Below, piece after piece: positions 25,033 to 33,054 of a stretch of 64,000 nucleotides of DNA (position 1 is the stretch's first letter; the number at the start of each line of letters is the position of its first letter). Location of the stretch: contig NZ_CP026115.2 in NCBI RefSeq assembly GCF_009883635.2, forward strand, positions 5,456,001 through 5,520,000, read 5' to 3'. The position numbers and the translations under genes were made by a program. Origin of the DNA: Pseudomonas putida. Its GTDB lineage: Bacteria > Pseudomonadota > Gammaproteobacteria > Pseudomonadales > Pseudomonadaceae. The notes beneath the pieces were generated by a model. The model worked only from the letters and a program-made list of their open reading frames with translations. It had not been told where the DNA came from and did not search any database.

Positions 25033-25944
25033 TTATTGCGGGCCCATCTTGTCCATCAGTGCTGCGAGCATTTCGTATTCTTCGGCGGTCAGGTCGGTCA
25101 GCGGGGTACGCACCGGGCCTGCGTCGTAACCGGCGATCTTGGCGCCAGCCTTGACGATGCTCACGGCGTAGCCGGCCTTGCGGTTACGGATGTCCAGGTA
25201 CGGCAGGAAGAAATCGTCGATGATCTTGGCCACGGTGGCGTGATCGTCGCGGGCGATGGCGTGGTAGAAGTCCATCGCGGTCTTCGGAATGAAGTTGAAC
25301 ACAGCCGACGAGTACACCGGCACACCCAGTGCCTTGTAGGCCGCAGCATACACCTCGGCGGTCGGCAGGCCACCCAGGTAGCTGAAACGGTCACCCATGC
25401 GGCGACGGATCGACACCATCAGTTCGATATCGCCCAGGCCGTCCTTGTAGCCGATCAGGTTCGGGCAGCGCTCGGCCAGTCGCTCCAGCAGGTTGGCGTT
25501 CAGGCGGCAGACGTTGCGGTTGTACACCACCACACCGATGTTGACCGACTTGCACACCGCTTCGACGTGGGCGGCAACGCCGTCCTGGCTGGCTTCGGTG
25601 AGGTAGTGCGGCAGCAGCAGCAGGCCCTTGGCCCCCAGGCGCTCGGCTTCCTGGGCGTATTCGATGGCCTGGCGGGTGGAACCGCCGACGCCGGCGAGGA
25701 TGGGTACCGAGGTGGCGCAGGTGTCGACCGCAGTCTTGATCACCTGGCTGTATTCGCTGGCAGCCAGGGAGAAGAATTCACCGGTGCCACCGGCGGCGAA
25801 CAGGGCGCTGGCGCCGTAAGGGGCGAGCCACTCCAGGCGCTTGATGTAGCCAGCCTGGTTGAAGTCGCCCTGGGCATTGAAGTCGGTGACCGGGAAAGAC
25901 AGCAGGCCGTGGGAGAGGATGGATTTCAGTTCTTGTGGAGTCAT
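25033..25944 (-). CDS. kdgD: 5-dehydro-4-deoxyglucarate dehydratase
   Basis: 303 aa from the ATG at 25944 ([13 protein letters not shown]). The ATG at 25956 has its purine-rich stretch immediately adjacent and is rejected; AGGA then sits 11 bases before 25944. A DapA-type (beta/alpha)8 barrel with '[12 protein letters not shown]' (near residue 45), the Tyr of '[11 protein letters not shown]' and the Schiff-base Lys in '[15 protein letters not shown]'. It converts 5-dehydro-4-deoxy-glucarate to 2-oxoglutarate semialdehyde, CO2 and water. First gene of the operon; the shared operator-like site lies 58 bases upstream. Confidence 0.94.
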   Translation of the reverse strand: MTPQELKSILSHGLLSFPVTDFNAQGDFNQAGYIKRLEWLAPYGASALFAAGGTGEFFSLAASEYSQVIKTAVDTCATSVPILAGVGGSTRQAIEYAQEAERLGAKGLLLLPHYLTEASQDGVAAHVEAVCKSVNIGVVVYNRNVCRLNANLLERLAERCPNLIGYKDGLGDIELMVSIRRRMGDRFSYLGGLPTAEVYAAAYKALGVPVYSSAVFNFIPKTAMDFYHAIARDDHATVAKIIDDFFLPYLDIRNRKAGYAVSIVKAGAKIAGYDAGPVRTPLTDLTAEEYEMLAALMDKMGPQ

Positions 25945-26001
25945 TGTTGTAGGCATCCTGTGGCGCTTGGGGTGAAGGGTGTTGTTCTGCGTTGGAGGTA
26001 A

Positions 26002-26014
26002 GTTATCGTACAAC
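26002..26014. promoter_or_regulatory. Probable FadR/GntR-type operator of the kdgD operon
   Basis: GTTATCGTACAAC matches the site at 19349-19361 in 12 of 13 bases. It has dyad half-sites GTT.T and A.AAC and sits where a repressor could block the kdgD promoter. The nearby FadR-type regulator is the likely ligand. Confidence 0.6.
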
Positions 26015-26094
26015 CTCTGCGATGACTAGCCCCTTTGGAGAAATTTTTGTCGGGATGCCGGAGGAGGGTTGCCTTGAGATTTGTGGTGGTGCGC

Positions 26095-26319
26095 AGATCG
26101 AGCGCCGCCCGCGCGGCGCATCGCGAGCTGCGCTCGCTCCTACGCTTGTTTCGGGCCAGTAACGCCTGTAAGAGGCGCGCGCGATCGCCCAGCTGATACG
26201 ACAAGATATCTTGTCGTGCGCCAAAGCGTTCGCGTGCAAATCCCACAGGATTAATTGGCCAGAAACAAACGTAGGAGCGAGCGCAGCTCGCGATGCGCCG
26301 CGCGGGCGGCGCTCGATCT
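26095..26319. mobile_element. 225-bp inverted-repeat element, MITE-like or long REP pair
   Basis: Arms 26095-26157 and 26257-26319 are 63 bases each and complementary except at two positions. The 99-base centre encodes nothing. The arms carry the runs GAGCGCCGCCCGCGCGGCGC and GAGCTGCGCTCGCTCCTACG, different from the REP families elsewhere in the window. No transposase is present and no clean target duplication is visible. Confidence 0.6.
26198..26217. repeat. Perfect 20-base palindrome inside the inverted-repeat element
   Basis: ACGACAAGATATCTTGTCGT is fully self-complementary without a spacer, which suits a dimeric protein site better than an RNA hairpin. The half ACGACAA occurs again at 26340 just outside the element. 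Confidence 0.55.
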
Positions 26320-26523
26320 CACAGGCGCAGAAAATCTTACGACAACCACTCGGCAGTCATCGTATCTCTTGAAGGAAAAAGGAAAAAAACGACCGCGGAG
26401 ACAGGCACAAGCCCGCCGCCCGCTTCCACGGGAAGTGTTCTGGGACCAGCAGAGGGTGACCGGGGAAGCGGGGGCGACATTGCGCCGCCCCGCGATCAAA
26501 GCTAACGAAGCTGAAACCGGGTA

Positions 26524-27333
26524 TCAGGCGGCCTGTTGGCGCTTGATCTGGCTTTTACGCACCTGGGCGCGGCAGGCGTCGCCAAAGGCCTGGAAGATCT
26601 TGATCGAATCAGGGTTCTTCGCGGCTTGCCACTCCGGGTGCCACTGCACGGCAAACAGGAACGGCGAGATGCTCGGGGCGTGGATCGCTTCGACCAGGCC
26701 GTCTTCGGCGACGGCGATCGGCTCGATGCCGGCGCCGAGGTTACGCAGGCCCTGGCCGTGCAGCGAGTTCACGCGGATCTCGTCGGTGCCCAGGGTTTCA
26801 CGCAGCCAGCTGCCCGCCTTGATCTTCACGCCATGCACCTGGGCGTACTGCACATCGACCGGATCTTCCGGGTTTTCCCGGTGGTCGTTGAAGCCTGGCT
26901 CGGCGTAGACCTTCTGGTACATGTCGCCGCCCAGGGCAACGTTGATTTCCTGCATGCCACGGCAGATGCCGAAAATCGGCAGGCCGCGCTTGAGGGCCGC
27001 CTTGACCAGCGGGATGTCGAACAGGTCGCGGTTCTTGTCCTGGCCTTTGCCTGGCGTTTCGTTCTCCTGACCGTACAGGGTCGGGTCGATGTTGCTGCCG
27101 GCACCGGTCAGGTACACGCCGTCGGCCATGTCCAGATAGGTCTCGAGGTCTTCGACGCCACAGCAGGTGGGCACCAGGACCGGGACGCAATCGGCGAAGT
27201 CGACCAGCGGGGTGATGTATTTGTGGGTCATGACCTGGTAGTCATGGCCTTTGCGCTCTTGGCTGCCCATGGTCATCAAGACGACGGGTTTGCGCAGGGA
27301 AGGTTGCTTGTTGCCAATGTTGCTGTTGGACAT
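26524..27333 (-). CDS. Class I glutamine amidotransferase, gamma-glutamyl-GABA hydrolase (PuuD) family
   Basis: 269 aa, peptidase C26 fold. The nucleophile is in 'PIFGICRGMQEINVALGG' (near residue 121) and the catalytic His-Glu in 'FAVQWHPEW' (near residue 231). PuuD relatives hydrolyse gamma-glutamyl-GABA in putrescine breakdown, but no puuA/puuB/puuC homologue adjoins. It sits between the aldarate operon and the D-lysine transport/catabolism cluster, with 297 bases before the ABC ATPase gene. The substrate could be another gamma-glutamyl amide. A structured GC-rich tail and T-run follow the stop. Confidence 0.85.
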   Translation of the reverse strand: MSNSNIGNKQPSLRKPVVLMTMGSQERKGHDYQVMTHKYITPLVDFADCVPVLVPTCCGVEDLETYLDMADGVYLTGAGSNIDPTLYGQENETPGKGQDKNRDLFDIPLVKAALKRGLPIFGICRGMQEINVALGGDMYQKVYAEPGFNDHRENPEDPVDVQYAQVHGVKIKAGSWLRETLGTDEIRVNSLHGQGLRNLGAGIEPIAVAEDGLVEAIHAPSISPFLFAVQWHPEWQAAKNPDSIKIFQAFGDACRAQVRKSQIKRQQAA

Positions 27334-27600
27334 ATGTCACCTTATGACAGGGCTCTGCCTGTCGTTGTTGTGCAGGTGCACGGCCCGTGGCCTTGATGTG
27401 CTACCTGAAGTCCCGAGCACTGCCGGCTCATCACTGGACGATTCCGGTCGGGGCTTGTAGATAGCTTGCCAGAGCCGTTCGATATGTCAAACGAGCAAAA
27501 AGCGGTTAAGGCGCCGAAATACGGGGGCTGCACCCTTGCGAGCCTGAGCCGGCAAGGGTTTGGCAGGGGGTAAGGTCAATTATATTTAACGACGCAGTTG

Positions 27601-27624
27601 GATCATTGCAGCGCTGCAATGATC
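27601..27624. terminator. Perfect 24-base palindrome after the ABC ATPase gene
   Basis: The palindrome reads GATCATTGCAGC then its exact complement, with no spacer, 6 bases after the ATPase stop on the minus strand. As RNA it would be a hairpin ending the D-lysine transport operon; there is no immediate T-run, so a protein-binding site upstream of the amidotransferase gene is an alternative. Confidence 0.5.
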
Positions 27625-27630
27625 GACGGC

Positions 27631-28413
27631 TCAGTGCAGTATCTGCGCCAGGAACGCCTTGGCCCGCGCCGTGCGCGGCTGGTTGAAGAACACCTGGGGC
27701 GGGCTGTCCTCGATGATCTGCCCGCCTTCGAGGAACAGCACCCGCTCAGCTACCTGCCGGGCAAAGCCCATTTCGTGGGTGACGCAGAGCATGGTCATGC
27801 CGGTGCCGGCCAACTGCACCAGCACATCCAGCACCTCGGCGACCATCTCCGGGTCGAGCGCCGAGGTCGGCTCGTCGAACAGCATGATGCGCGGCTTCAT
27901 GCACAGCGCCCGGGCGATGGCCACGCGCTGTTGCTGGCCGCCGGACAACTGGCTGGGGTATTTGTGCGCCTGGCTCTCGATACCCACCTTGCTCAGGTAC
28001 ATGCGCGCCCGTTCCTCGGCGTCCTTGCGTGACAGGCCGCGCACGCTGGTAGGGGCGAGCAGGCAGTTGTCGAGCACGCTCATGTGCGGGAACAGGTTGA
28101 AGTGCTGGAACACCATGCCGATGTCGCTGCGCACCTGGGCCGCCTGGCGGGTGTTGGCGGCCAGGTCGGTGCCGGCCACCTGGATGCTGCCCTGCTGGGC
28201 GATTTCCAGGCGATTGATGCAGCGGATCAGCGTCGATTTGCCCGAGCCGGACGGGCCGCACAGGACAATGCGCTCGCCTTCGCGCACCTGCAGGTCAATG
28301 TCACGCAGCACATGGAAGGCGCCATAGTGCTTGTTCAGGCCCTCGATGCGGATCAGCTCCGGGCGCGGGTCAGGTTCGGGGGCAAGGCTGGCAACGCTCA
28401 TGGGGGCGGTCAT
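27631..28413 (-). CDS. Amino-acid ABC transporter ATP-binding protein
   Basis: 260 aa from the ATG at 28413; the longer open frame enters amaD and is rejected. Walker A 'GPSGSGKSTLIRCINRLE' (near residue 51), signature 'LSGGQQQRVAIARAL', Walker B 'ILFDEPTSALDPEMV' and the H-loop 'CVTHEMGFA' are all intact. HisP/GlnQ-type ATPase of a polar amino acid importer. It follows amaD by 22 bases and ends the operon with the two permeases and the binding protein. Lysine, probably D-lysine, is the inferred cargo. Confidence 0.92.
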   Translation of the reverse strand: MTAPMSVASLAPEPDPRPELIRIEGLNKHYGAFHVLRDIDLQVREGERIVLCGPSGSGKSTLIRCINRLEIAQQGSIQVAGTDLAANTRQAAQVRSDIGMVFQHFNLFPHMSVLDNCLLAPTSVRGLSRKDAEERARMYLSKVGIESQAHKYPSQLSGGQQQRVAIARALCMKPRIMLFDEPTSALDPEMVAEVLDVLVQLAGTGMTMLCVTHEMGFARQVAERVLFLEGGQIIEDSPPQVFFNQPRTARAKAFLAQILH

Positions 28414-28435
28414 GTTGTTGTTCTCCCGCTGGGTG

Positions 28436-29680
28436 TCAGTCGAAACGTGCCGCGCTGTAGGGCGCAGGGTCGGTGAAGGGGCGTTCGCCGGTGAGCAGCT
28501 CGGCCACCAGGCGGCCGCTGACCGGGCCGAGGGTGAGGCCGTGGTGGGCGTGGCCGAAGTTGAACCACAGGCCTTTGTGCCGGGGCGCCGGGCCAATCAC
28601 CGGGCGCATGTCGGGCAGGCACGGCCGGCGGCCGAGCCAGGGTTTGTCATCGAGGCGCTCGCCCAGGGCGGGGAACAGCTTGCGGGCCAGGGCTTCGCAG
28701 CGCTTGAGCTGGATTTCGTTGCCCGGCGCGTCACTGGCGGCGAATTCGATGCCGGTGGTCAGGCGCACGCCACGGGCCATGGGGGCGAGCACATAGCCGC
28801 CTTGGGTGTCGCAGACCGAATGCTGCAGCTGCGCGCCGTCACGGGTGCCGTAGTGCATGTGGTAGCCACGCTTGATGCCCAGCGGAATGCGGTAGCCCAG
28901 GCGCTCGAACAGGTCGCCCGACTGCGGGCCCAGGCAGGCCACGACCTCGTTGGCGGTAATCGGCCCCCGTTGGCTGTCGACCTGCCATTGGCCGTCGACC
29001 TGGCGCAGGCTGCGTGCATCGCCATGCAGGAACTGCCCGCCGCGCTGCACAAACAGCGCGGCGTAGCCACGGGTGAGGGCGCCGGGGTTGCTGACGGTCT
29101 TCGGGTCGAGCCAGTGGATGCCACCGACCACCGTGCTGTCGAGCTGCTGTTCGCGCGCCTGCAGCTGGCCGCGTTCGAGGATTTCGTACTGCAGGCCGTA
29201 ACGGGCCAGGCCCTTGAGCTCGGCCTTGGCCTGCTCGAACAGCGCCGGTTCGCGATAGACCTCGATCCAGCCTTTGGCCTGGACCAGCCCTTCAAGGCCG
29301 GCGGCGTGGATCAGCGCATCGTGCTCCTCGACGCTGCGCTGCACCAGCGGCAGCATGTCGGCCGCCGCTCCGGCCAGGCGCCCAGGCGCCGACTGCTGCC
29401 AGTAGCGCAGTAGCCACGGCGCCGCCCTGGGCAGGTGCAGCAGGCTGTAGCGCACATCGGGCTGGCGGTTCAGGCCGTAGCGCAGCAAGGCACTCCACTG
29501 CCGGGGGAAGGCATAGGGGATCACGCTGGAGCGCTCGATCAGCCCGGCATTGCCATGGCTGGTGCCGCTGCCGGGGTCGTCGCGGTCGATCAGGATCACC
29601 TGGCGCCCGCGGGCCTGCAGGTGCAGTGCGGTACTGACGCCGACGATGCCGGCGCCGAGAACAAGGGTCTGGCAATGCAT
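28436..29680 (-). CDS. amaD: FAD-dependent D-amino acid dehydrogenase
   Basis: 414 aa, DadA/DAO family. The N-terminal FAD-binding motif is 'LVLGAGIVGVSTALHLQARG' (residues 6-25) and 'GTSHGNAGLIERSSVIPYA' follows. The C-terminal part ends with 'RPVIGPAPRHKGLWFNFGHA' typical of the family. In the syntenic P. putida locus, as I recall it, this gene is amaD, which oxidises D-lysine to the 2-keto acid that cyclises to Delta1-piperideine-2-carboxylate, the substrate of DpkA. It lies between the ABC ATPase and a permease gene, so uptake and oxidation are co-expressed. AAGGAT precedes the ATG. Confidence 0.85.
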   Translation of the reverse strand: MHCQTLVLGAGIVGVSTALHLQARGRQVILIDRDDPGSGTSHGNAGLIERSSVIPYAFPRQWSALLRYGLNRQPDVRYSLLHLPRAAPWLLRYWQQSAPGRLAGAAADMLPLVQRSVEEHDALIHAAGLEGLVQAKGWIEVYREPALFEQAKAELKGLARYGLQYEILERGQLQAREQQLDSTVVGGIHWLDPKTVSNPGALTRGYAALFVQRGGQFLHGDARSLRQVDGQWQVDSQRGPITANEVVACLGPQSGDLFERLGYRIPLGIKRGYHMHYGTRDGAQLQHSVCDTQGGYVLAPMARGVRLTTGIEFAASDAPGNEIQLKRCEALARKLFPALGERLDDKPWLGRRPCLPDMRPVIGPAPRHKGLWFNFGHAHHGLTLGPVSGRLVAELLTGERPFTDPAPYSAARFD

Positions 29681-29695
29681 GGATGTATCCTTCGG

Positions 29696-30406
29696 TCAGT
29701 TCAGGTGGCGGCCCAGGCGGGCTTCCAGGTGTTTGAGCAAGCGCCGGACCAGTTCGACGATCACCAGGTAGAGCACCGCGGCCCACAGGTAGATCTGGAA
29801 GTCGAAACTGCGCGAGAACGCCAGTTTGGTCACGCCCATCAGATCGTAGATGGTCACCAGCGAGGCAATGGCGCTGGCCTTGATCATCAGGATCAGCTCG
29901 TTGCCCAGCGGGCCGATGGCCACCAGCAACGATTGCGGCAGGATCACCTTGAAGAAGGTGGTCGAGCGTTTCAGGTTCAGTGCCCGTGCCGCTTCGTACT
30001 GGCCCGGCGCCACGGCCATCAGGCTGCCGCGGAAGATCTCGGCCTGGTAGGCGGCGGTATTCAGGGTGAACGCGAGCAGGGTGCAGAACCAGGCTTCACG
30101 GAAGAACCACCAGAGGCCGACGTCCTGCCAGAAGCCTTTGAGCGAGCCCAGGCCGTAATACAGCAGGAACAGCTGTGCCAGCAGCGGCGAGCCGCGGAAG
30201 AAGTAGATGTAGCCGGCTGCAATGCGCTGCAGCAGCTGGTGGCGCGACATGCGCGCCAGGGCCAGCAGCAGGCCGAGCACGGCGCCCAGGCTGAAGGAGA
30301 TCGCCACCAGCTTGGCGGTCACCAGCAGGCCATCGACAAAACGCGGCCCGTAGCGTTCCAACAAGTCGGGGTCCAGCACCAGGCCCAGCAGTTGATCGGC
30401 ACTCAT
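29696..30406 (-). CDS. Amino-acid ABC transporter permease (HisM-like)
   Basis: 236 aa with about five transmembrane helices and the permease EAA loop ('EAARALNLKRSTTFFKVILPQSLLVAIGPLGNE' region, about residues 140-170). The start overlaps the stop of the preceding permease gene by ATGA (30403-30406), so the two subunits are coupled and probably form the heterodimer of the importer. It lies 15 bases before amaD. Confidence 0.9.
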   Translation of the reverse strand: MSADQLLGLVLDPDLLERYGPRFVDGLLVTAKLVAISFSLGAVLGLLLALARMSRHQLLQRIAAGYIYFFRGSPLLAQLFLLYYGLGSLKGFWQDVGLWWFFREAWFCTLLAFTLNTAAYQAEIFRGSLMAVAPGQYEAARALNLKRSTTFFKVILPQSLLVAIGPLGNELILMIKASAIASLVTIYDLMGVTKLAFSRSFDFQIYLWAAVLYLVIVELVRRLLKHLEARLGRHLN

Positions 30407-31122
30407 GCGCGTGCTCCTTGCAGGTGGCGGTTGCTGCGGCGCTCGATATAGGCGAACACCCGTCCCGAGGCGGCCGAGAACAGCAGGTAACCCAGGCAGG
30501 CGACGCCATAGAAGAACATCGGCTCCTTGGTCACGCTGACCGCCAGGTTGGTCTGGCGCATCAGGTCGACTAGCGAGATGGTCGACACCAGCGAGGTGTC
30601 CTTGAGCAGCGACAGCCAGTTGTTCGACAGGCCCGGCAGGGCGATACGGGTCAGTTGCGGCAGCACCACCTTGAAGAACCCGGTGCGCTTGCTCAGGCCC
30701 AACGCCGAGCAGGCTTCGAGCTGGCCTTTGGGCAGGGTCTTGAACGCCGCCAGCCAGATTTCGCTGGAGAACGCTGCGAATACCAGGCTGAACGCGATCA
30801 TCGCGGCCAGGAAGGTGTTGATCAGAAATTCGCCTTCATAGCCCATGGCCGCCAGCAGCTTCTGAGCGGCGATCTGGCAACCGTAATAGATGATCAGCAA
30901 GGTCAACAGCTCGGGCAGGCCGCGGAACACCGTGGAAAAGGTGGTGGCCCAGGCCCGTGGCAGGCGTTTGCGCGAACGCGCCGCCAGGGCCACGGCCAGG
31001 CCCAGCGGAAGGCCGATGGGCAGGCAGGCGAGGGCCAGGGAAACGGTGACCAGGGCGCCGGCCAGCAGCGCCTGGCCCCAGCCACCACTGGCGAAGGACA
31101 GCAAGGACAATTGATCGAGCAT
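30403..31122 (-). CDS. Amino-acid ABC transporter permease (HisQ-like)
   Basis: 239 aa from the ATG at 31122 (GAGGGG 8 bases upstream); the longer frame to 31242 runs back into the REP repeat. Five hydrophobic helices and an EAA loop ('EACSALGLSKRTGFFKVVLPQLTRIALPG' region, about residues 138-166). Pairs with the next permease by ATGA overlap. A REP pair separates it from the binding-protein gene upstream. Confidence 0.9.
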   Translation of the reverse strand: MLDQLSLLSFASGGWGQALLAGALVTVSLALACLPIGLPLGLAVALAARSRKRLPRAWATTFSTVFRGLPELLTLLIIYYGCQIAAQKLLAAMGYEGEFLINTFLAAMIAFSLVFAAFSSEIWLAAFKTLPKGQLEACSALGLSKRTGFFKVVLPQLTRIALPGLSNNWLSLLKDTSLVSTISLVDLMRQTNLAVSVTKEPMFFYGVACLGYLLFSAASGRVFAYIERRSNRHLQGARA

Positions 31123-31154
31123 GACAAACCCCTCACGTGGGATTGCCCCCCATC

Positions 31155-31245
31155 CCTGTGGGGGCGGGCATGCCCGCGAATGCGTCGGCCCATGTGGCGC
31201 GTTTAGCTGGTCAAATGCATTCGCGGGCAAGCCCGCTCCCACAGG
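31155..31245. repeat. Paired REP element between binding-protein and permease genes
   Basis: Arms 31155-31183 and 31217-31245 are 29 bases long and complementary except at two positions, with a 33-base centre. The core is CGGGCATGCCCGCGAATGC. Such hairpins between a binding protein and its permeases are known to protect upstream mRNA and lower downstream expression. Confidence 0.85.
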
Positions 31246-31264
31246 TCAGGTGGGTAAGCCAGTG

Positions 31265-32017
31265 TCAGTTGTAGATATCGAAGGCAAAGTACTTGCTGGC
31301 GATCTTCTGGTAGGTGCCGTTGGCGACGATCTCGGCCAGTGCGGTGTTCAGCCGCTGGCGCAGGGCATCGTCGTCCTTGCGCACGGCAATGGCGGCGTCG
31401 GCCTTGGTCTCGGCAACGTCGCCGAGGATCTTGCAGCAATCGCCGCCGTTCTTGTTCATCCACTCGTGCAGCGGGAATTTGTCGGCGATCACCCCGTCCA
31501 GGCGGCCGGCGGCGAGGTCGGCGTTGGCCTCGTCCATGGTTGGGTACAGCTTCACATCGGCGCCGGCCTTGGCGTACACGTCTTCGGCATAGATGGCCTG
31601 GGTCGAGGACGACTGGGCGCCGACCGTGTAGCCGTCAAACTTGGTCTGGGCGTCGCCGATCTTGCTGTCCTTGGCCACGGCGACGGTCAGCGGGGTGCGG
31701 TAGTAGTGGTCGGTGAAGGCGATTTTCTTGCGCCGTTCCTCGGTGTCGATCATCGACGCCACCACGGCGTCGTACTTGCGCGCCATCAAGGCCGGGATGA
31801 TGCCTTCCCAGTCCTGGGCGACCAGGGTGCATTCGACCTTCATCTGTTCGCACAGGGCGTGGGTGATGTCGATGTCGAAGCCGTGCAGCTGGTTATCGGC
31901 ATCGACATAGTTGAAGGGCGGGTAGGCACCTTCGGTGGCGAAGCGCAGGGTCTCGGCGCTGGCGTTGCCCGCCAGCAGCAGGGCACACGCACCCAGCATA
32001 GCCATGGTCTTGTTCAT
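31265..32017 (-). CDS. Amino-acid ABC transporter periplasmic binding protein
   Basis: 250 aa, family 3 binding protein. Signal peptide about residues 1-21 (ending NASAE), then 'TLRFATEGAYPPFNYVDADNQ' and 'GFDIDITHALCEQMKVEC', the signature of lysine/arginine/ornithine-type proteins; the Asp of FDID and 'ALMARKYDAVVASMIDTEER' contribute to the amino acid site. First gene of the transport operon on minus, 21 bases after the RpiR-type regulator gene, so the regulator may head the same transcript. Inferred ligand: lysine or D-lysine. Confidence 0.9.
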   Translation of the reverse strand: MNKTMAMLGACALLLAGNASAETLRFATEGAYPPFNYVDADNQLHGFDIDITHALCEQMKVECTLVAQDWEGIIPALMARKYDAVVASMIDTEERRKKIAFTDHYYRTPLTVAVAKDSKIGDAQTKFDGYTVGAQSSSTQAIYAEDVYAKAGADVKLYPTMDEANADLAAGRLDGVIADKFPLHEWMNKNGGDCCKILGDVAETKADAAIAVRKDDDALRQRLNTALAEIVANGTYQKIASKYFAFDIYN

Positions 32018-32038
32018 CTCGCACCTCTTGCACTCTTG

Positions 32039-32911
32039 CTATTGTTGTTTGCCCGCCGGCCACGAGGTGTAGCCGACGAACTCGTTATGTAGAGCGGCAG
32101 TCGCTTCCAAGCGTTTTTCAACTTCAGGCCCGAGCTTCTTGCAGACCTCGTTGACCATCAGGTGCACCCACGACAGCATGGTCGCGGTGGACTCCCAGAA
32201 CAGGTTGAATTCGGTGGGGATGCGGAACACTTCGTCGGCATGGGCATCGGCCCAGTCGCAGAAGGTGTCGGTCACCAGGGTGACCGGGATGCCGGCGTCG
32301 CGTGCCTTCTGGCACAGCTGCAGGGCATGGCGTGAATAGCGGCGCGCCTCGAACACCACCAGCGCGGTGTCTTCGCTGCGGCCGAGCAGCACGTCGCCGA
32401 AGTGCCCGGCGCTGCCATCGACCAGCAGCACGCCGTCGCGCAGGTATTGCAGCAGGTGGCTCATGCACATGGCGATACCGCGCTCGGTCTGGAAGCCGGC
32501 GATGCACACCCGTGGTTTTACCGCCAGGCGCTGTGCCACGGCGTGCCAGGCGTCGCTCTGGCGGTATTCGTGAACGCGCACCAGGGCCGCGATTTCCCGT
32601 TCCAGGCTGCCGGCGTTGTCGCTGACATCCTGGTTCTGGCGATATTCTTGCAGGCGATCACCCATCAGCCATGGCCCGTCGCCGAGGTCGCTCTGCAGGT
32701 CTTGCTTGAGCGCCTTGAGATGGGCATAACCGAGGGAGCGGCAGAAACGGCCGACGCTGGATTCGCTGACACCCAGCTTTTCGGCAATGCTGGCCGAGGT
32801 CTGGAACGGCAGTTCGTGCAGGTTGGCGAGCATGTAGCTGGCGATCTTGCGGCCCGAGGCAGCGGCTCCTTGCAGGCTGTTTTCCAGGCGTTGCTTGATC
32901 GGTTGGCTCAT
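32039..32911 (-). CDS. MurR/RpiR-family regulator with SIS domain
   Basis: 290 aa. The N-terminal helix-turn-helix spans about residues 20-80 ('ASIAEKLGVSESSVGRFCRSLGY') and a C-terminal SIS sugar-isomerase-like effector domain spans about 130-260 ('DTALVVFEARRYSRHALQLCQKARDAGIPVTLVTDTF'). SIS domains usually bind phosphosugars, but several members in Pseudomonas regulate amino acid catabolism. It is divergent from dpkA across 143 bases that contain TGACAG/CTGTCA dyads, and is followed by the transporter genes. Confidence 0.9.
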   Translation of the reverse strand: MSQPIKQRLENSLQGAAASGRKIASYMLANLHELPFQTSASIAEKLGVSESSVGRFCRSLGYAHLKALKQDLQSDLGDGPWLMGDRLQEYRQNQDVSDNAGSLEREIAALVRVHEYRQSDAWHAVAQRLAVKPRVCIAGFQTERGIAMCMSHLLQYLRDGVLLVDGSAGHFGDVLLGRSEDTALVVFEARRYSRHALQLCQKARDAGIPVTLVTDTFCDWADAHADEVFRIPTEFNLFWESTATMLSWVHLMVNEVCKKLGPEVEKRLEATAALHNEFVGYTSWPAGKQQ

Positions 32912-32955
32912 GCTGCTGCTCCAGGTAAGTCGTGAAATAGAAAATGGCCGTTTTC

Positions 32956-32989
32956 TGTCATTGCGTCAACATTTGACAGATAGCTGTCA
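32956..32989. promoter_or_regulatory. TGACAG/CTGTCA dyads between the RpiR-type gene and dpkA
   Basis: TGACAG-ATAG-CTGTCA (32974-32989) is a perfect dyad, and a further CTGTCA at 32956 pairs in inverted orientation with the same TGACAG. The array lies 45 bases upstream of the regulator start and 65 bases upstream of the dpkA start. It is a natural site for the RpiR-type regulator. Confidence 0.55.
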
Positions 32990-33054
32990 CTTATTGGAAA
33001 GTTTTTGTCGTTGCATACGCTGTTGCCATTCCAATTCCAAAAAAGGAGCTACAG

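Larger units (their letters stand above)
25945..26523. other. 579-base gene-free region upstream of kdgD
   Basis: It holds the kdgD operator, a 225-bp inverted-repeat element (26095-26319) with a perfect 20-base palindrome in its centre, and, on the minus strand downstream of the amidotransferase gene, a GC-rich structured stretch ending in a run of seven Ts (26383-26389 read on minus). The short open frames here are the repeat arms read through and are not convincing genes. Confidence 0.7.

Noticed and set aside
26091..26330. Target-site duplication (GCGCAG on both sides) of the inverted-repeat element
   Set aside because: The left copy overlaps the arm and the right copy lies several bases beyond it, so the repeats do not bound the element cleanly.
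29696..31122. Phosphate or sugar cargo for the ABC transporter because of the SIS-domain regulator
   Set aside because: Permeases, ATPase and family 3 binding protein are all of the polar amino acid type, and the flanking enzymes act on amino acids.
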